64,000 nt of DNA from Candidatus Binatia bacterium (GCA_951812575.1 OX638322.1:3414501-3478500); one strand, 5' to 3'; counted from the stretch's first letter, positions 9,406-18,338 are shown. The notes: generated from the sequence alone by a model not told the origin. Numbers and translations: made by a program.

Positions 9406-10425
9406 ATGGACCCCGCCCAGCACGAACAACGAATTCAAACCATCTGCCTGCTCATTATCAGCACAGTGGCGGTAGCGGCCGCTCTGTACTGGCTGCGACC
9501 CGTTCTGGTTCCTTTTGTCCTGGCCGTGTTTATTGCCTATGGGTTGCTGCCGCTGGTTGAATTCCAGGTCCGTCACCTCCGCCTGCCGCAGTTCGTCGCC
9601 GTGGCTTCGACCCTGGTTGTCGGCGTGCTGATTCTCGGCAGCCTGGGCCTGCTCATCTCAACCTCCGTGAGTCAGCTGCAGGCGAATGCCGCCGCCTATC
9701 AGCAGCAGATTGAGCTGCTCGGGGCAAAAATGTTGGCTCTCCTCCCAGCCGGTACGTTCCGCGCGGAAGGAAGCCCGTTCGCCCAACTGCCCCTCGGCAA
9801 CATCAGCGGTATGCTGCTGCATACGACGAACGCCATAGTCGGCCTGCTCTCGCAGGGCTTGCTGGTGTTGATTTTTGTCCTGTATTTGCTGCTTGGCGGC
9901 GCGCGGCACAACGGGCAATCCGGTGGTGTCTGGGCGGAGGTTGAGAAACAGGTCGAACACTATATCGTGACCAAGGCCCTGATCTCACTGGCCACGGGGG
10001 TCCTGGTTGGCCTCACCCTGACCGTCCTCGGCGTCGATCTGGCGCTGGTCTTTGGCCTGCTCGCCTTCCTGCTCAATTTCATTCCCAGCGTCGGGTCGAT
10101 CATCGCGACCTTGCTTCCCGTGCCTGTTGTTGTCGTCAGCCCGGATATCTCGACTACGACCGCAACCCTGGCCATCCTGCTGCCGGGCCTGGTCCAGATC
10201 ATTATCGGCAATATCATTGAACCCAAGGTCATGGGGGAAGCCCTCGACCTGCACCCGATCGTCATCCTCATGACCTTGATCGTGTGGGGCATGCTGTGGG
10301 GCGTGGTCGGCATGCTGCTGGCCACCCCAATGACCGCCATTCTAAAGATTCTGTTCGAACGGCTTGAACCAATGGCTCCGGTTGCCCAGGTTCTGGCCGG
10401 CCGGCTCGATGCGCTACGCTCGTGA
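9406..10425 (+). CDS. AI-2E family (PerM/UPF0118) membrane transporter
   Basis: A 339-residue inner-membrane protein with two N-terminal helices (near residues 12-55), a periplasmic or cytoplasmic middle stretch rich in Q and A, and a C-terminal helical bundle. The bundle has the family motif FLLNFIPSVGSIIATLLP and the later NIIEPKVMGEALDLHPIVIL. Members export AI-2 in E. coli (TqsA) or act as ion/proton antiporters elsewhere, so the substrate is open. The ATG at 9406 is preferred to an upstream TTG at 9385. The start is preceded by the inverted repeat GGGAAA-GAG-TTTCCC, which could occlude it. Confidence 0.88.
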   Translation: MDPAQHEQRIQTICLLIISTVAVAAALYWLRPVLVPFVLAVFIAYGLLPLVEFQVRHLRLPQFVAVASTLVVGVLILGSLGLLISTSVSQLQANAAAYQQQIELLGAKMLALLPAGTFRAEGSPFAQLPLGNISGMLLHTTNAIVGLLSQGLLVLIFVLYLLLGGARHNGQSGGVWAEVEKQVEHYIVTKALISLATGVLVGLTLTVLGVDLALVFGLLAFLLNFIPSVGSIIATLLPVPVVVVSPDISTTTATLAILLPGLVQIIIGNIIEPKVMGEALDLHPIVILMTLIVWGMLWGVVGMLLATPMTAILKILFERLEPMAPVAQVLAGRLDALRS

Positions 10426-10522
10426 GTGCGGTCTGCACGCGCTGGGCTAGAGCGCTTCACGATAAGATGTAGCCTCACTCAAGGCCAATGACCTAGATTC
10501 AACGAGAAGGAGAGACTCTGGT

Positions 10523-11659
10523 CTAAACTATGGACCGGTCGATCATTGCCGTAATTAGTTCGGACCGCTCAAGTGGTACTCCTTTAAGTATTACTTCGCC
10601 AAAAGTATCGTCTACTACACGCTTTGATCCATCGTGCATGTGTACGTGAATCCCGAACTCTTGTGGACGGCTTGCAGTCCAAACTATCGCCGGAGTAGAA
10701 GCCCAAACCGTGTAGGAACATCCCGGATAGGTGTCTAAGTTTAGAGTTCTCTCAGGAGTCCTAATGTTGCTGTCCGTGGAGACCCTGTCATGCAGTGGCT
10801 TTAGAGGTGTCGATACAATGGGATCTCGACTCCAGGTACTGTCTCGTCCACAGTTCCCACAGAAGTGTTTTCTATGGGGCTTCCTTGCAAAATCTGCCAA
10901 ATCGAGATGTGGATATCCGCACTTTGAACACGAAATACAGCTCATTTCTTGACTAGATTCTAGCGCGTACACAAAATCAAATGCAGCAGGAGGGGTAATG
11001 TTCACACGGGTGATCTCCTCACTGTCGAACATTCCCGAATTTGTGCGATATCTCAACGATACAGCGTTGTAATCCTGATCAACGACTTTTTTTTCATCAT
11101 TCGCGTTTTTGCGGACGTGAACGTGAATTTTTGGGGGCCTCGGCTTTATCTCTACAGTGGAGAGGGCCGCGGGCATCGAGCACCAAATGCCCACTGCGGC
11201 ATAATCATCGAGATCGATGGTCAATGGTTCGACGACATAGTTCATAGGCTGTGCCCAGTTCGCACAGCGCATCTCGCCCTGTTGCTCATAAGACTCAAGA
11301 TCAGCTTTGGTCCCCCAGTGAGTCTGGTGCGTTCTGCACCATAACCGCGCTACCCCGTTCTGAAACTTGCCCGCATCACCGAGGTCGCAGGGTAAAGTCG
11401 CATCACTACCTTCTCGCTCCGGAAAATGTCCTAAAAGAGTGGGCGATTGAACAGCGATATTGCCAAGAGTCCGTCCAGAGGCCCAGCATATTGCCACCTT
11501 TTCTGACAGGGCGTCGTCAGCGTCGTAGCGGATCTGTTGTTCATCGCAAATTTTCTTAAGATAGACCTTCTTAGCAGGACTGCCTTTAGTGTTCTCCCAC
11601 TGGCAACTCCAAAGCTCAATCACGTTATTCGACCGATTGAGGCGTCGTTCAATAAACAT
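10523..11659 (-). CDS. Unrecognised protein with two similar repeats around a zinc ribbon
   Basis: A 378-residue protein that I do not recognise. Two segments, about residues 150-215 and 309-373, align with each other: W-x-S-x-P-A at 159 and 319, IHVH at 178 and 337, K-x-VVD at 192 and 348, and an acidic-E-x-IT motif near the end of each. Between them is a zinc ribbon with C244-x2-C247 and C267-x2-C270. A second Cys/His cluster, CRTHQTHW, lies at about 108. There is no signal peptide or membrane segment. The DNA is visibly richer in A and T than its neighbours, and the gene stands alone on the minus strand, which suggests acquisition by transfer. Function unknown. Confidence 0.65.
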   Translation of the reverse strand: MFIERRLNRSNNVIELWSCQWENTKGSPAKKVYLKKICDEQQIRYDADDALSEKVAICWASGRTLGNIAVQSPTLLGHFPEREGSDATLPCDLGDAGKFQNGVARLWCRTHQTHWGTKADLESYEQQGEMRCANWAQPMNYVVEPLTIDLDDYAAVGIWCSMPAALSTVEIKPRPPKIHVHVRKNANDEKKVVDQDYNAVSLRYRTNSGMFDSEEITRVNITPPAAFDFVYALESSQEMSCISCSKCGYPHLDLADFARKPHRKHFCGNCGRDSTWSRDPIVSTPLKPLHDRVSTDSNIRTPERTLNLDTYPGCSYTVWASTPAIVWTASRPQEFGIHVHMHDGSKRVVDDTFGEVILKGVPLERSELITAMIDRSIV

Positions 11660-11835
11660 CTCCCGAAGTTCTCCTAGCAGCCAAATTTGTGGTCACTCAC
11701 CGGGTCGTATAGAGGCTTATCCCCTTGGTTCGGGGTTTTCACGATATCGGAGTCTAACTACAAGATAAGAAAGCTGCCATAATATACACTGCCCAGCTAG
11801 CCGACCAGCCCCACTCGCGCTAAGACACAGAGGCC

Positions 11836-12426
11836 ATGAAAGTCGAGCTCGATGCAAGGTCTCACCAAAGACTCCAAACGACGGTCCCAGACTCACCTGC
11901 GGTGGTTGAGCTGAAGGGTGGTCGCGAGACCGCCCTGGCCATGCGGGTGGAGGAAGTCTTCTCGTATCGCCGGCCCCTCCAGCCGTTTCTATTGAATTGT
12001 GTTGGCTATCAGGCGAAGGGCGGAGTCTGGGTTGTGACCTTCGCCTTTCAGCTCGGTACGGAATCTGAACGGCACGTTGCCGGCCGAGTATACCTTAACC
12101 CCCTGCAAAACGAGGAGGCTGTTCTCCTGCAACATCTCGCTCTCCAGGAACGTTTTGTTTTTGTCTTTCTGAACTCATCGCTGAGCGGTGGGGTGAGCCA
12201 GGAGCGGGTATGGTCGATGGAAGAGCGGTATCGTGTCCGTCTGCTGCTAAGCCAGACTGGGCGCGCTGTCTCTCAGCGGCCGGCGAATATGCTGGAGTTT
12301 GAACGGGCCAAAGCCGAGTTTGATGCGCGGTTTTCCTTATCCCACCTGCTGGCCACACGGACACCAATAGGCAGAGCGGTGTCGTCATTCTTTCACGGTG
12401 CCGTCCGCGGAGTCGTTTTGGAATAG
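11836..12426 (+). CDS. Hypothetical protein
   Basis: A 196-residue soluble protein that I do not recognise. It has an N-terminal beta-rich part (FLLNCVGYQAKGGVWVVTFAFQ) and a helical C-terminal half. The start follows CACAGAGGCC. It ends 20 bp before the start chosen for the nuclease/helicase gene, so the two are probably co-transcribed and it may act with it. The 176 bp upstream hold AT-rich sequence (CATAATATACACT near 11779) but no convincing -35 box. Confidence 0.6.
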   Translation: MKVELDARSHQRLQTTVPDSPAVVELKGGRETALAMRVEEVFSYRRPLQPFLLNCVGYQAKGGVWVVTFAFQLGTESERHVAGRVYLNPLQNEEAVLLQHLALQERFVFVFLNSSLSGGVSQERVWSMEERYRVRLLLSQTGRAVSQRPANMLEFERAKAEFDARFSLSHLLATRTPIGRAVSSFFHGAVRGVVLE

Positions 12427-12446
12427 CGGTGGGGAAGGGCCGCTGT

Positions 12447-15400
12447 ATGCAGAAGGACAACGGACGGTATTATTACAGCCCGAGCGACCTGCATGAATTT
12501 CTTGCCTCGCCGTTTGCGACGTGGATGTCGCGCTACGCACTGGACTCTCCCGACCTGGCTCAGCCCGACCCCGAACCGCTCTCACTGACCACGATCACCG
12601 AACGGGGACGAAAACATGAACAGGCGTGTCTGACCCAACTTCGACAAGAGGGACGGGAGGTTTATACGCCACCTGCGGACGCCGACCGGGTTGAGGCGAC
12701 CATAACGGCAATGCAGACCGGCCACGAAGTCATCTACCAAGGCTGGCTACAAAACGGCGCGGTCCAAGACCTTCGACCCGAGTATTTTCTCGGCCGGCCC
12801 GACTTTCTGGTGCGGACTGCTGGGCCGTCCGCTCTGGGCAACTATGGCTACGAGGCGTGGGATGCCACCCTCGCCACGCAGCCGAGTCCGGCACGTCTGA
12901 TTCAACTCTGCTGCTCCGCCGACCTGCTCCGGACCGTTCAGGAGCACCGGCCGGATTCGATGCTGCTCTGGCTCGGCTCCGGTGAACGCCGCCGCTTTCG
13001 GACCGCCGACTTCATCTACTACTATCTCGCTCTGAAACGGGCCTTTTTGGCTTATATGCGGCACTTTGATCCAGCGGTACAGCCCAGTCCGGAGCTTGGC
13101 GGGGACTACGGCCGCTGGACTGCGCAGGCGACCCGGATACTTGAGACAGCCGACCATCTGAGCCGTGTGGCCAATATCAGCGTGAGCCAGATTCAGAAAC
13201 TCAACGCAGCCGGCATCCCTACGCTGACCTCCCTGGCAGAGTCCACGCTGACGCATGTCCCAAGAATCGAGGACGCGGTGTTTGCCCGGCTCAAGGAGCA
13301 GGCGCAGTTGCAAGCCGCCTCGGTCGGGGCCGACCGGCCAGCCTATCGGATTCTTCTCTCTGACCCGCCGGCTGACCCACCGGCCCAGCGGCGGGGTTTA
13401 GCCCTGCTGCCTCCGGCCTCTCCGGGGGACATCTTTTTTGATATGGAGGGCTATCCGCTGGTGAAAGGCGGACTGGAATATCTCTTTGGCGCGCTGACGC
13501 CTGATGACGGTCAGCGCGTGTTCCACGACTGGTGGGCGCATGACATCGATCAGGAACGGCGGGCCTTTTGTGATTTTATCGATTGGGTCTACGCCGGCTG
13601 GCAGGCCGACCCCACGCTACATATTTATCACTACGCCAATTACGAGGTGGCCGCGCTGCGGCGGCTGATGGGTCGGCACGGCAGCCGAGAAGCCGAAGTT
13701 GACGCACTCCTGCGCCACGAGGTCTTTGTTGATTTGTATGCCGTCGTCCGGCACGGCGTGCGGGTCGGCGAGCCACACTATTCGATTAAAAACCTCGAAC
13801 GTTTATACCGGCCCGCACGGGCCGGGGAGGTAACGAGCGCGGTTGACTCCATTGCGGTCTACGAACGCTGGCTGGCGAGTGGCGAGTCCCAAGACTGGAC
13901 CGCCTCTCCGCTGCTCCAGGCGATTCGCGCCTATAACCGAGACGACTGTGAATCAACCTGGCAGTTGACCTGTTGGCTTCGGGAGCGTCAGCAGGAAGCC
14001 GGGATTGAGTTCATTGAGTCTGTTGAGTCTGTTGAGTCTGTTGGGTCGGACCCAAAGGACCCAACCGACCCAAAGGACCCAACCGACCCAAAGGACCCAA
14101 CCGACCCGACCGGCCTCTCCCGGCTGCTGGGACACACGGTTGAATTTCATCGTCGGGAGGCGAAACCAGTGTGGTGGGCGATGTTTGACCGTCACGCCAT
14201 GACCGAAGAAGAGCTGGTGCAGGATATGCACTGCTTAGGCGGTTTAAGGCGGCTCTCACAGCCACCGGAACCCATCAAACGCTCTTCCGGCTTCTGGTAT
14301 CGTTTCGACCCCAACCAGGAGACCAGGCTGAATGTTGGAGACAGGTGCTATTTTGCCCATGATCTTGAGGTGAAAATACCCATTCAGGCCGTGGACCAAG
14401 AGCGGGGACGTATTTGTCTCAAGTTCAGTCCACAGCGGCTGAAGCAGCTTCCGAATGGCCTACCGCCGGACTCGCTTTCACTGATTCCGGATGAATACGT
14501 CTCCGCCCAGGTGATTGAAAATGCCGTCAGGGATGTCGCCCAAACCTGGCAGGAAGAAAACCGACTCCCGGCCGCGCTGCACGACTTTCTTCTGCGGCGG
14601 CCCCCGCGGGTTGGGTCAGTTGAGTCGATTGGGTCAGTTGAGTCGATTGGGTCAGTTGAGTCGATTGGGTCAGTTGAGTCGATTGGGTCAGTTGAGTCGA
14701 TTGGGTCAGTTGAGTCGATTGGGTCCTTTGAGTCGATTGGGTCCTTTGAGTCCGACCCAACAGACCCCAAAGACTCCACAGACTCAACAGACCTCTCCCA
14801 CGCCGTTCTTCGGCTGGTCGAGTCGCTTGACCACTCAACCTTGTGTCTGCAAGGTCCGCCGGGCAGCGGCAAGACCACGCTGGGCGCCCGGACGATTCTG
14901 GCCCTGCTGGACCGAGGCAAGCGCGTGGGTATTACCGCCAACAGCCATGCCGCCATTCTCAACCTCATGCGCAAATGCAAGGAACTGCGGCAGGGGCAAC
15001 TGGAATGCCTCAAAATAGGCGGTCCGGCTGAGGAGCGGTTTTTTGAGCTATGTCCCGAGGCGAGCTATGTCCCGCGTGTGCGGGATGCGATTCCACGCCT
15101 GGAGCAGTTTCGGCTGCTTGGAGGAACGGCTTGGGCGTTGAGCGACCCTGGGCTGCGGGGCAAGCTTGACTATCTCTTTGTGGACGAGGCCGGTCAGGTG
15201 TCGGTGGCCAACCTCATGGGTATGGCCGCGGCTACGGATAACATCGTCCTGTGCGGCGATCAGATGCAGTTGGGTCAACCGGTCCAGGGCGCGCATCCCG
15301 GAGAGAGCGGTCTGTCCATTCTCGAATACTTGCTCCAAGGGAAGGCGACCATCCCGCCCGATATGGGTGTGTTCTTAGCGACGACGTGGCGGCTGCATCC

Positions 15401-15998
15401 TGAGATCTGTCATTTTTTATCTGATGCAGTGTACGAAGGGCGCCTCCACGCCGCGCCTCAAACGGCCCAGCGGCGCGTATGCCTGCCCCAAACAGGGAGC
15501 GGAATCATTACCCAGGAAGCCGGTCTGGTTTTTGTCCCCGTGTCGCACGAAGGCAATACGCAGGCGAGTGACGAGGAGGTACAGGCGGTCCGCGAGGTAG
15601 TTGGCGAACTGCTTGGCCGGGACATCACGGATACGACCGGACAGCGGCTGCGGCCGTTGCAACTGTCCGACATTCTGTGTGTTGCCCCGTACAATCTGCA
15701 GGTGCGCAAACTCCAGGCGGCTTTGGGGCCGGAGGCCAGGGTCGGTACGGTCGATAAATTTCAGGGTCAGGAAGCGCCGGTCGTCATTCTGTCCATGTGC
15801 GCCAGTCAGGGCGATACGTCTCCACGCGGGATCGACTTTCTGTTTCACAAGAATCGACTCAACGTGGCCCTCTCACGCGCCCAGAGTCTGGCCATCGTGG
15901 TGGCCAGCCCGGCCCTGGCCCGGACCCGCTGCCAGTCCCTGGCCCATATGGAACAAGTGAATCTGTTTTGTCGTATGATGGAGGAGGGAAAACAGTAA
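12447..15998 (+). CDS. TM0106-type RecB-like nuclease fused to superfamily 1 helicase
   Basis: A protein of about 1183 residues. The N-terminus (YYYSPSDLHEFLASPFATW) and the central FDMEGYPL, GLEYLFG and YNRDDCE motifs match the TM0106 family: a RecB-like and RNase H-like nuclease region. The C-terminal third is a UvrD/Dna2/NAM7-type helicase with Walker A QGPPGSGKTT, VDEAGQVS, DKFQGQEAPVVILSM and NVALSRAQS. It is likely to act in nucleic-acid processing or repair. Two low-complexity linkers, around residues 520-556 and 722-783, are encoded by 9-bp tandem arrays and separate the nuclease, middle and helicase parts. The ATG at 12447 follows GGGGAAGGG; a GTG at 12429 is possible. Confidence 0.85.
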   Translation: MQKDNGRYYYSPSDLHEFLASPFATWMSRYALDSPDLAQPDPEPLSLTTITERGRKHEQACLTQLRQEGREVYTPPADADRVEATITAMQTGHEVIYQGWLQNGAVQDLRPEYFLGRPDFLVRTAGPSALGNYGYEAWDATLATQPSPARLIQLCCSADLLRTVQEHRPDSMLLWLGSGERRRFRTADFIYYYLALKRAFLAYMRHFDPAVQPSPELGGDYGRWTAQATRILETADHLSRVANISVSQIQKLNAAGIPTLTSLAESTLTHVPRIEDAVFARLKEQAQLQAASVGADRPAYRILLSDPPADPPAQRRGLALLPPASPGDIFFDMEGYPLVKGGLEYLFGALTPDDGQRVFHDWWAHDIDQERRAFCDFIDWVYAGWQADPTLHIYHYANYEVAALRRLMGRHGSREAEVDALLRHEVFVDLYAVVRHGVRVGEPHYSIKNLERLYRPARAGEVTSAVDSIAVYERWLASGESQDWTASPLLQAIRAYNRDDCESTWQLTCWLRERQQEAGIEFIESVESVESVGSDPKDPTDPKDPTDPKDPTDPTGLSRLLGHTVEFHRREAKPVWWAMFDRHAMTEEELVQDMHCLGGLRRLSQPPEPIKRSSGFWYRFDPNQETRLNVGDRCYFAHDLEVKIPIQAVDQERGRICLKFSPQRLKQLPNGLPPDSLSLIPDEYVSAQVIENAVRDVAQTWQEENRLPAALHDFLLRRPPRVGSVESIGSVESIGSVESIGSVESIGSVESIGSVESIGSFESIGSFESDPTDPKDSTDSTDLSHAVLRLVESLDHSTLCLQGPPGSGKTTLGARTILALLDRGKRVGITANSHAAILNLMRKCKELRQGQLECLKIGGPAEERFFELCPEASYVPRVRDAIPRLEQFRLLGGTAWALSDPGLRGKLDYLFVDEAGQVSVANLMGMAAATDNIVLCGDQMQLGQPVQGAHPGESGLSILEYLLQGKATIPPDMGVFLATTWRLHPEICHFLSDAVYEGRLHAAPQTAQRRVCLPQTGSGIITQEAGLVFVPVSHEGNTQASDEEVQAVREVVGELLGRDITDTTGQRLRPLQLSDILCVAPYNLQVRKLQAALGPEARVGTVDKFQGQEAPVVILSMCASQGDTSPRGIDFLFHKNRLNVALSRAQSLAIVVASPALARTRCQSLAHMEQVNLFCRMMEEGKQ
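14004..14112 (+). repeat. Mirror-image 9-bp tandem array 1 inside helicase gene
   Basis: Units of 9 bp of the form GAGTCTGTT run forward about four times. After GGGTCGGACCC the array flips to the reverse-complement form, alternating AAAGGACCC and AACCGACCC. The two halves can pair into one long hairpin. In the reading frame the array encodes ESVESVESVGS and then DPKDPTD repeats, with every unit being three codons. Confidence 0.9.
14611..14792 (+). repeat. Mirror-image 9-bp tandem array 2 inside helicase gene
   Basis: An 18-bp double unit made of GGGTCAGTT and GAGTCGATT is repeated six times. Variants with GGGTCCTTT follow, then after GAGTCCGACCC the reverse-complement units (AACAGACCC, CAAAGACTC, CACAGACTC, AACAGACC). 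It encodes GSVESI repeats ending in DPTDPKDSTDSTD. The unit consensus GRGTCnnTT is the same as in array 1. Confidence 0.92.
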
Positions 15999-16031
15999 CG
16001 GCAAAACGGAGAGGACTCTGTTCTCTCCGCG

Positions 16032-16205
16032 TTAGTCATCAGGATCGCCCAAGGGCTTCTCCCAGGCCATTTTCGCCAAGTACAGAAACACCCCGCCAAT
16101 GCCCAACAAGACTAGGCCCTTGAGGTCGCTCTGCCGCAGATAATCAACGCTCTGCAGAAAGCACAGAAAACTGCCGACCACGAGTCCGATGGCTGTCCCC
16201 TTCAT
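16032..16205 (-). CDS. Small two-helix membrane protein
   Basis: A 57-residue protein with two hydrophobic helices (about residues 4-20 and 27-44) and a charged C-terminal tail PLGDPDD. The ATG at 16205 is chosen because GGAGGGACGCT precedes it; an upstream in-frame start would add 13 non-hydrophobic residues. It converges on the helicase gene. Function unknown. Confidence 0.65.
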   Translation of the reverse strand: MKGTAIGLVVGSFLCFLQSVDYLRQSDLKGLVLLGIGGVFLYLAKMAWEKPLGDPDD

Positions 16206-16348
16206 AGCGTCCCTCCTTCCAGTCCATACCTGTCCTCCTCTCATACGAAAGGAGACGACGTCAAGCCGGGGTCAATTCCAGGTCAGGGGTGCGACCTGCT
16301 GAAGCGAGGTGAGGGGTTGACGCGAAGCCGCGTTCTCAGAGACCATAC

Positions 16349-17791
16349 CTACGCGTTTGACACCGCTTGGCACGCCGCCCGAATATCTTCCAGACACATC
16401 TCCAGGCGATCCTGGTGAGTCCGAAAACATAACGCACAGATACGGATAGCAAATCGGTCACCCAGCATCGTACCGGTCAGCAGGACCCGTTTGCGGGCAT
16501 TGATGGCTTGAAGCCAGGTATGATTCAGTGCGTTGAGAGCGGGCGTATCCAATCCGGGTCGGTTCAGCCGAAAGGCGACAATGGATAATTGCGGCTCGGC
16601 AACAATTTCAGTCTCCGGGATTTTTTTGAGCTCGGCGGTGGCCCAGGCGGCTAGATCGAGTTTTTCCTCCAGGGCCTGCCGAAAGGGCTGAATGCCGTGC
16701 ATCTTGAGGGGCAGCCAGACGCGCAGACCGCGAAAGTCGCGCGAGAGTTCGGGCGAGATCTGGCAAAAATCTACGCAATCGGGATCATCCTGCATGGTCG
16801 GCAGATAGGCGGCTGCCTCACCTTGATGCGCCCGCTTGAGGGCCTCACGCTCCCGCACGAGAAGAGACCCGGTGCCAAAAGGAAGAAAGAGGCCCTTATG
16901 CGGGTCAAGGGTGATCGAATCCGCCCGCTCAATTCCGCCTAATCGAGCCCGACCACGCTGGGTCAGCATAAAGAAGCCACCGTAGGCCGCGTCAACATGC
17001 AGCCAGAGCCCGTGTTGGTGGGCAATATCGGCCAGGGCAGTGAGATCGTCTACTGCGCCCGTATTCGTCGTCCCTGCGTTTCCGAGAATGAGAAATGGAG
17101 TAAGACCCGCCTGCCGGTCCGCCTCGATGTGCTGCTGTAAGGCATCGAGCCGGATGCGGAACTGTTCGTCGGTTGGAATCTCCCGAACGTTGTGAGCAGG
17201 AAATCCGGCCAGCAAGGCTGCCTTCTGAACCGAATGGTGGGTCTGGCTTGAGGTGTAGAGCGTACCGGCCAGAAAATCCTCGGGCAGGCGCTCCCGGCGG
17301 GCGGTAAAAATGGCCGAGAAATTTGCCAGCGAACCCCCGGTAGTCAGAAACCCACCGGCAGAGGGTGGATAGCCGGTAATATCGCAGAACCAGCGCACCA
17401 CATTGGCTTCAAGCTGGGCCAGGCCGGGGGATGCGGCCCAGACACCGACGTACCGATTCACCGCGTCACTAATCAGGTCAGCCACCGCGGCATGAAAGAT
17501 ACCGCCGCCGGGCACGTAGGCCAGATAGCCCGGTCCGGCGCAGTTGAAACTGCGAGGAATGGCGGTCTGGAACAGAATCTGCAAAAGCTCGGAGTATGCC
17601 TGTCCCTGCTCGGGCAGGGGCTCTCGCAGGCTGCGGGCGAGTTCGGCTCCGCCTTCGGTGTTGGCTGCCGGCTGGTCCGGTAAGGACTCAATATGGGCAG
17701 TAATATACTGCATCGCCTGGTCAACTAGGTGACGCATTTCGTCAGCCGAGGGCTCAAGCGGGAAAGACTCCGCTACGCTGTCGCTAGGCAT
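16349..17791 (-). CDS. PLP-dependent decarboxylase (group II, aromatic amino-acid/glutamate type)
   Basis: A 480-residue enzyme of the DDC/GAD family. Visible features are the GFLTTGGSLANFSAI segment that holds the PLP phosphate, HVDAAYGGF with the PLP-ring aspartate, and the Schiff-base lysine in TLDPHKGLFLPFGTG. The expected reaction is amino-acid decarboxylation to an amine and CO2; which amino acid cannot be read. It begins inside the last codons of the UGSC selenoprotein gene (8-bp overlap), so the two are probably translationally coupled. The long upstream extension of the open frame is not coding-like, and 17791 matches family N-termini. Confidence 0.9.
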   Translation of the reverse strand: MPSDSVAESFPLEPSADEMRHLVDQAMQYITAHIESLPDQPAANTEGGAELARSLREPLPEQGQAYSELLQILFQTAIPRSFNCAGPGYLAYVPGGGIFHAAVADLISDAVNRYVGVWAASPGLAQLEANVVRWFCDITGYPPSAGGFLTTGGSLANFSAIFTARRERLPEDFLAGTLYTSSQTHHSVQKAALLAGFPAHNVREIPTDEQFRIRLDALQQHIEADRQAGLTPFLILGNAGTTNTGAVDDLTALADIAHQHGLWLHVDAAYGGFFMLTQRGRARLGGIERADSITLDPHKGLFLPFGTGSLLVREREALKRAHQGEAAAYLPTMQDDPDCVDFCQISPELSRDFRGLRVWLPLKMHGIQPFRQALEEKLDLAAWATAELKKIPETEIVAEPQLSIVAFRLNRPGLDTPALNALNHTWLQAINARKRVLLTGTMLGDRFAIRICALCFRTHQDRLEMCLEDIRAACQAVSNA

Positions 17792-18326
17792 CGGCCTGTG
17801 TCTCGCCTTGCAACAGAATCTCGACGCATTGTCGTACGGCATCCACTGCCTTTTCGCGCAGGGTCTGCTCGGTATTGCTGGCAATGGGGTGGGGGATAAC
17901 GGCAAAAGGGTAGTCGGACATACCCTGGACCGTAGCCATGGCCTTAGCCGTTGGGACAAAACGATCGGTGATAATGGCGGTGGCCGCTACACCGGCCTTT
18001 TCGGCAGTCAGGGCATCGTGCAAACTGCACGATGAACAGCTGCCTCAATCACCGACCGCGGAAATGACCGCGTCACACGCTGCGAACCCTTTTGCGACAT
18101 CTTCAGGAACTGGACGGCTGGCATCCGGTTTGTGTAGGCGGATGACGGTACTGACGCCGTGTTGTGAACGCAGGAGTGTTTCGACGTGATTGAGCAAGAT
18201 GTCTACATTGAGCTTGCCGTTGTCGAGCAGGCCGACCGTCCGTCCGGCCAGAGAGGACAGGCGGGAGACGGTCGCCTGGGTCGCCTGGCCACCGTCAAAA
18301 GTTGGATCGAGAACGCGTAGTGTCAT
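17784..18326 (-). CDS. UGSC-family selenoprotein (in-frame UGA = selenocysteine)
   Basis: Two open frames that look like separate genes are one 180-residue protein if the UGA at 18047-18045 is read as selenocysteine. The product then reads AVGD-U-GSCSSCS, giving the U-G-S-C signature at residues 94-97 that names the UGSC (seleno)protein family. The downstream part has no ATG, only a TTG eight codons after the UGA. The ATG at 18326 has AAAGGAGTC upstream. A 9-bp hairpin starts 10 bases after the UGA. The family is thought to be a thiol/selenol redox protein; its substrate is unknown. It sits 12 bp after the gene for its usual larger partner and overlaps the decarboxylase. A nonsense mutation is the alternative. 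Confidence 0.85.
18014..18034 (-). promoter_or_regulatory. Candidate bacterial SECIS hairpin
   Basis: On the coding (minus) strand, 10 bases after the UGA, the arms CATCGTGCA and TGCACGATG form a perfect 9-bp stem around the loop GTT. The loop lies about 20 bases past the UGA. Bacterial SECIS elements recognised by SelB sit just after the UGA inside the gene, with an apical loop about 16-25 bases downstream that contains G and U. The hairpin is seen directly; its role is inference. Confidence 0.7.
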
Positions 18327-18338
18327 AGTATGACTCCT

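Noticed and set aside
14611-14792. Possible CRISPR array
   Set aside because: The repeats are contiguous 9-bp or 18-bp units without unique spacers and lie inside a coding frame.
14384-15013. Antisense and shifted frames across the helicase repeat array
   Set aside because: The 9-bp repeats keep every frame open, so length there means nothing; the sense frame has helicase motifs on both sides.
17784-18326. UGSC gene as a nonsense-mutated pseudogene
   Set aside because: The UGA falls exactly at the family's U/C position, the frame continues intact with GSC, and a SECIS-like hairpin follows at the right spacing.
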